From an uncultured Pelagibacteraceae bacterium (lineage in GTDB: Bacteria > Pseudomonadota > Alphaproteobacteria > Pelagibacterales > Pelagibacteraceae), in assembly GCA_902572695.1 (NCBI GenBank), contig CACGGZ010000004.1, forward strand, positions 1 through 42,213: 42,213 bases of DNA, read 5' to 3'. Shown here piece after piece: positions 41,886 through 42,213 of the stretch. A model generated the notes under the pieces. It did no database searches and had not been told where the DNA came from. It was given only the letters and a program-made list of their open reading frames with translations. The translations under genes and the position numbers were made by a program. Within the stretch, counting starts at the first letter, position 1; every line of letters begins with the position of its first letter.

Positions 41886-42213
41886 ATGTTTGGTGATAAG
41901 AAATCTAGAAAAGACTCCGAAAGATCTCTAATAAGTGAGACAGTGAGTATCGATGGAACTGTAAATAGTTCTGGTTCAATAGATATTGCTGGGTTAATAA
42001 AGGGTCCCGTTTTTTCTAAAGAAGTTGTAATCAAAGAAACTGGCTCAATTTCAGGCGCAGTCGACGCTGAGCTTATAGAGGTTTATGGTCATTTGGATGG
42101 AAAAATATCAGCAGATAACGTTGTAATTGGAAGCACGGGAATTGTTAAAGGTGATATAGAATTTTCAAATAATTTAAGAACGGAAAATGGAGCTGATATC
42201 GAGGGATATATTA
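41886..42213 (+). CDS. Bactofilin, N-terminal part (cut by window edge)
   Basis: The open frame starts MFGDKKSRKD and runs off the window after about 109 codons. It consists of the repetitive beta-helix strands of the bactofilin (CcmA-like, DUF583) family: LISETVSIDGTVNSSGSIDIAGLIKG, then ETGSISGAVDAELIEVYGHLDGKISAD. Bactofilins polymerise into membrane-associated filaments that organise cell-wall synthesis and curvature. Position beside the elongasome genes fits a role in cell shape; the curved form of SAR11 cells makes this attractive. The gap of 72 bases from rodA contains only a doubtful 20-codon frame. Confidence 0.88.
   Translation, partial: MFGDKKSRKDSERSLISETVSIDGTVNSSGSIDIAGLIKGPVFSKEVVIKETGSISGAVDAELIEVYGHLDGKISADNVVIGSTGIVKGDIEFSNNLRTENGADIEGYI

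Overview
The window reads as a compact, strongly AT-rich chromosome segment of a free-living marine alphaproteobacterium, most likely a SAR11/Pelagibacterales relative. The reasons are the low GC visible throughout, very short intergenic gaps, stop/start overlaps, the housekeeping order (lpxC-bamD-ligA; hflK-hflC-DUF2065-degP-miaA; ilvB-ilvH-ilvC-leuA; mreB-mreC-mreD-mrdA-rodA-bactofilin), and a circularly permuted two-piece tmRNA gene. The lineage is inferred from content and gene order; I could not run a phylogeny.

Region 1 (1-9.7 kb) holds core genes. lpxC, bamD and ligA run rightward. pepP-like, uvrD and fumC run leftward, with 3' or end-to-end overlaps. A MazG-like NTP pyrophosphohydrolase follows.

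Region 2 (9.7-10.85 kb) looks empty in the ORF track but is not. It carries a 26-codon membrane peptide coupled to the mazG-like gene, three leftward small genes (19, 40 and 68 codons), and ssrA on the minus strand. The ssrA gene has its acceptor piece first, a 10-nt intervening sequence, then the coding piece with tag ANDKFALAA. A 25-nt GC-rich stem-loop forming the 3' end of the tmRNA coding piece is repeated exactly about 0.7 kb away, next to the 19-codon ORF.

Region 3 (10.85-24.9 kb) is an accessory surface-glycan island between ssrA and thyX. It holds a radical SAM/SPASM protein and a convergent FkbM methyltransferase, then a ten-gene rightward operon. The operon encodes a DUF6044-like polytopic membrane protein, CDP-glucose 4,6-dehydratase, a DegT-fold enzyme with His in place of the PLP lysine and no Fe-S cysteines, a two-domain C-methyltransferase-like protein, two more radical SAM proteins (one with a fused Rossmann-like domain resembling the methyltransferase C-terminus), an NAD-dependent epimerase/reductase, a ThDP enzyme, an HpcH/HpaI-like aldolase, and a GtrB/DPM1-type glycosyltransferase. 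Together they suggest synthesis of an unusual deoxy- or branched-chain CDP-sugar and its transfer to a lipid carrier. This is the best candidate here for an undescribed pathway. No integrase, transposase, tRNA or CRISPR was seen.

Region 4 (25-42.2 kb) is core again: thyX, a leftward mrp lacking the usual CxxC, the HflKC/DegP membrane quality-control operon, miaA with a clear +1 frameshift at an A7 run near its 3' end, branched-chain amino-acid synthesis, and the rod-shape/peptidoglycan elongation operon ending in a bactofilin cut by the window edge.
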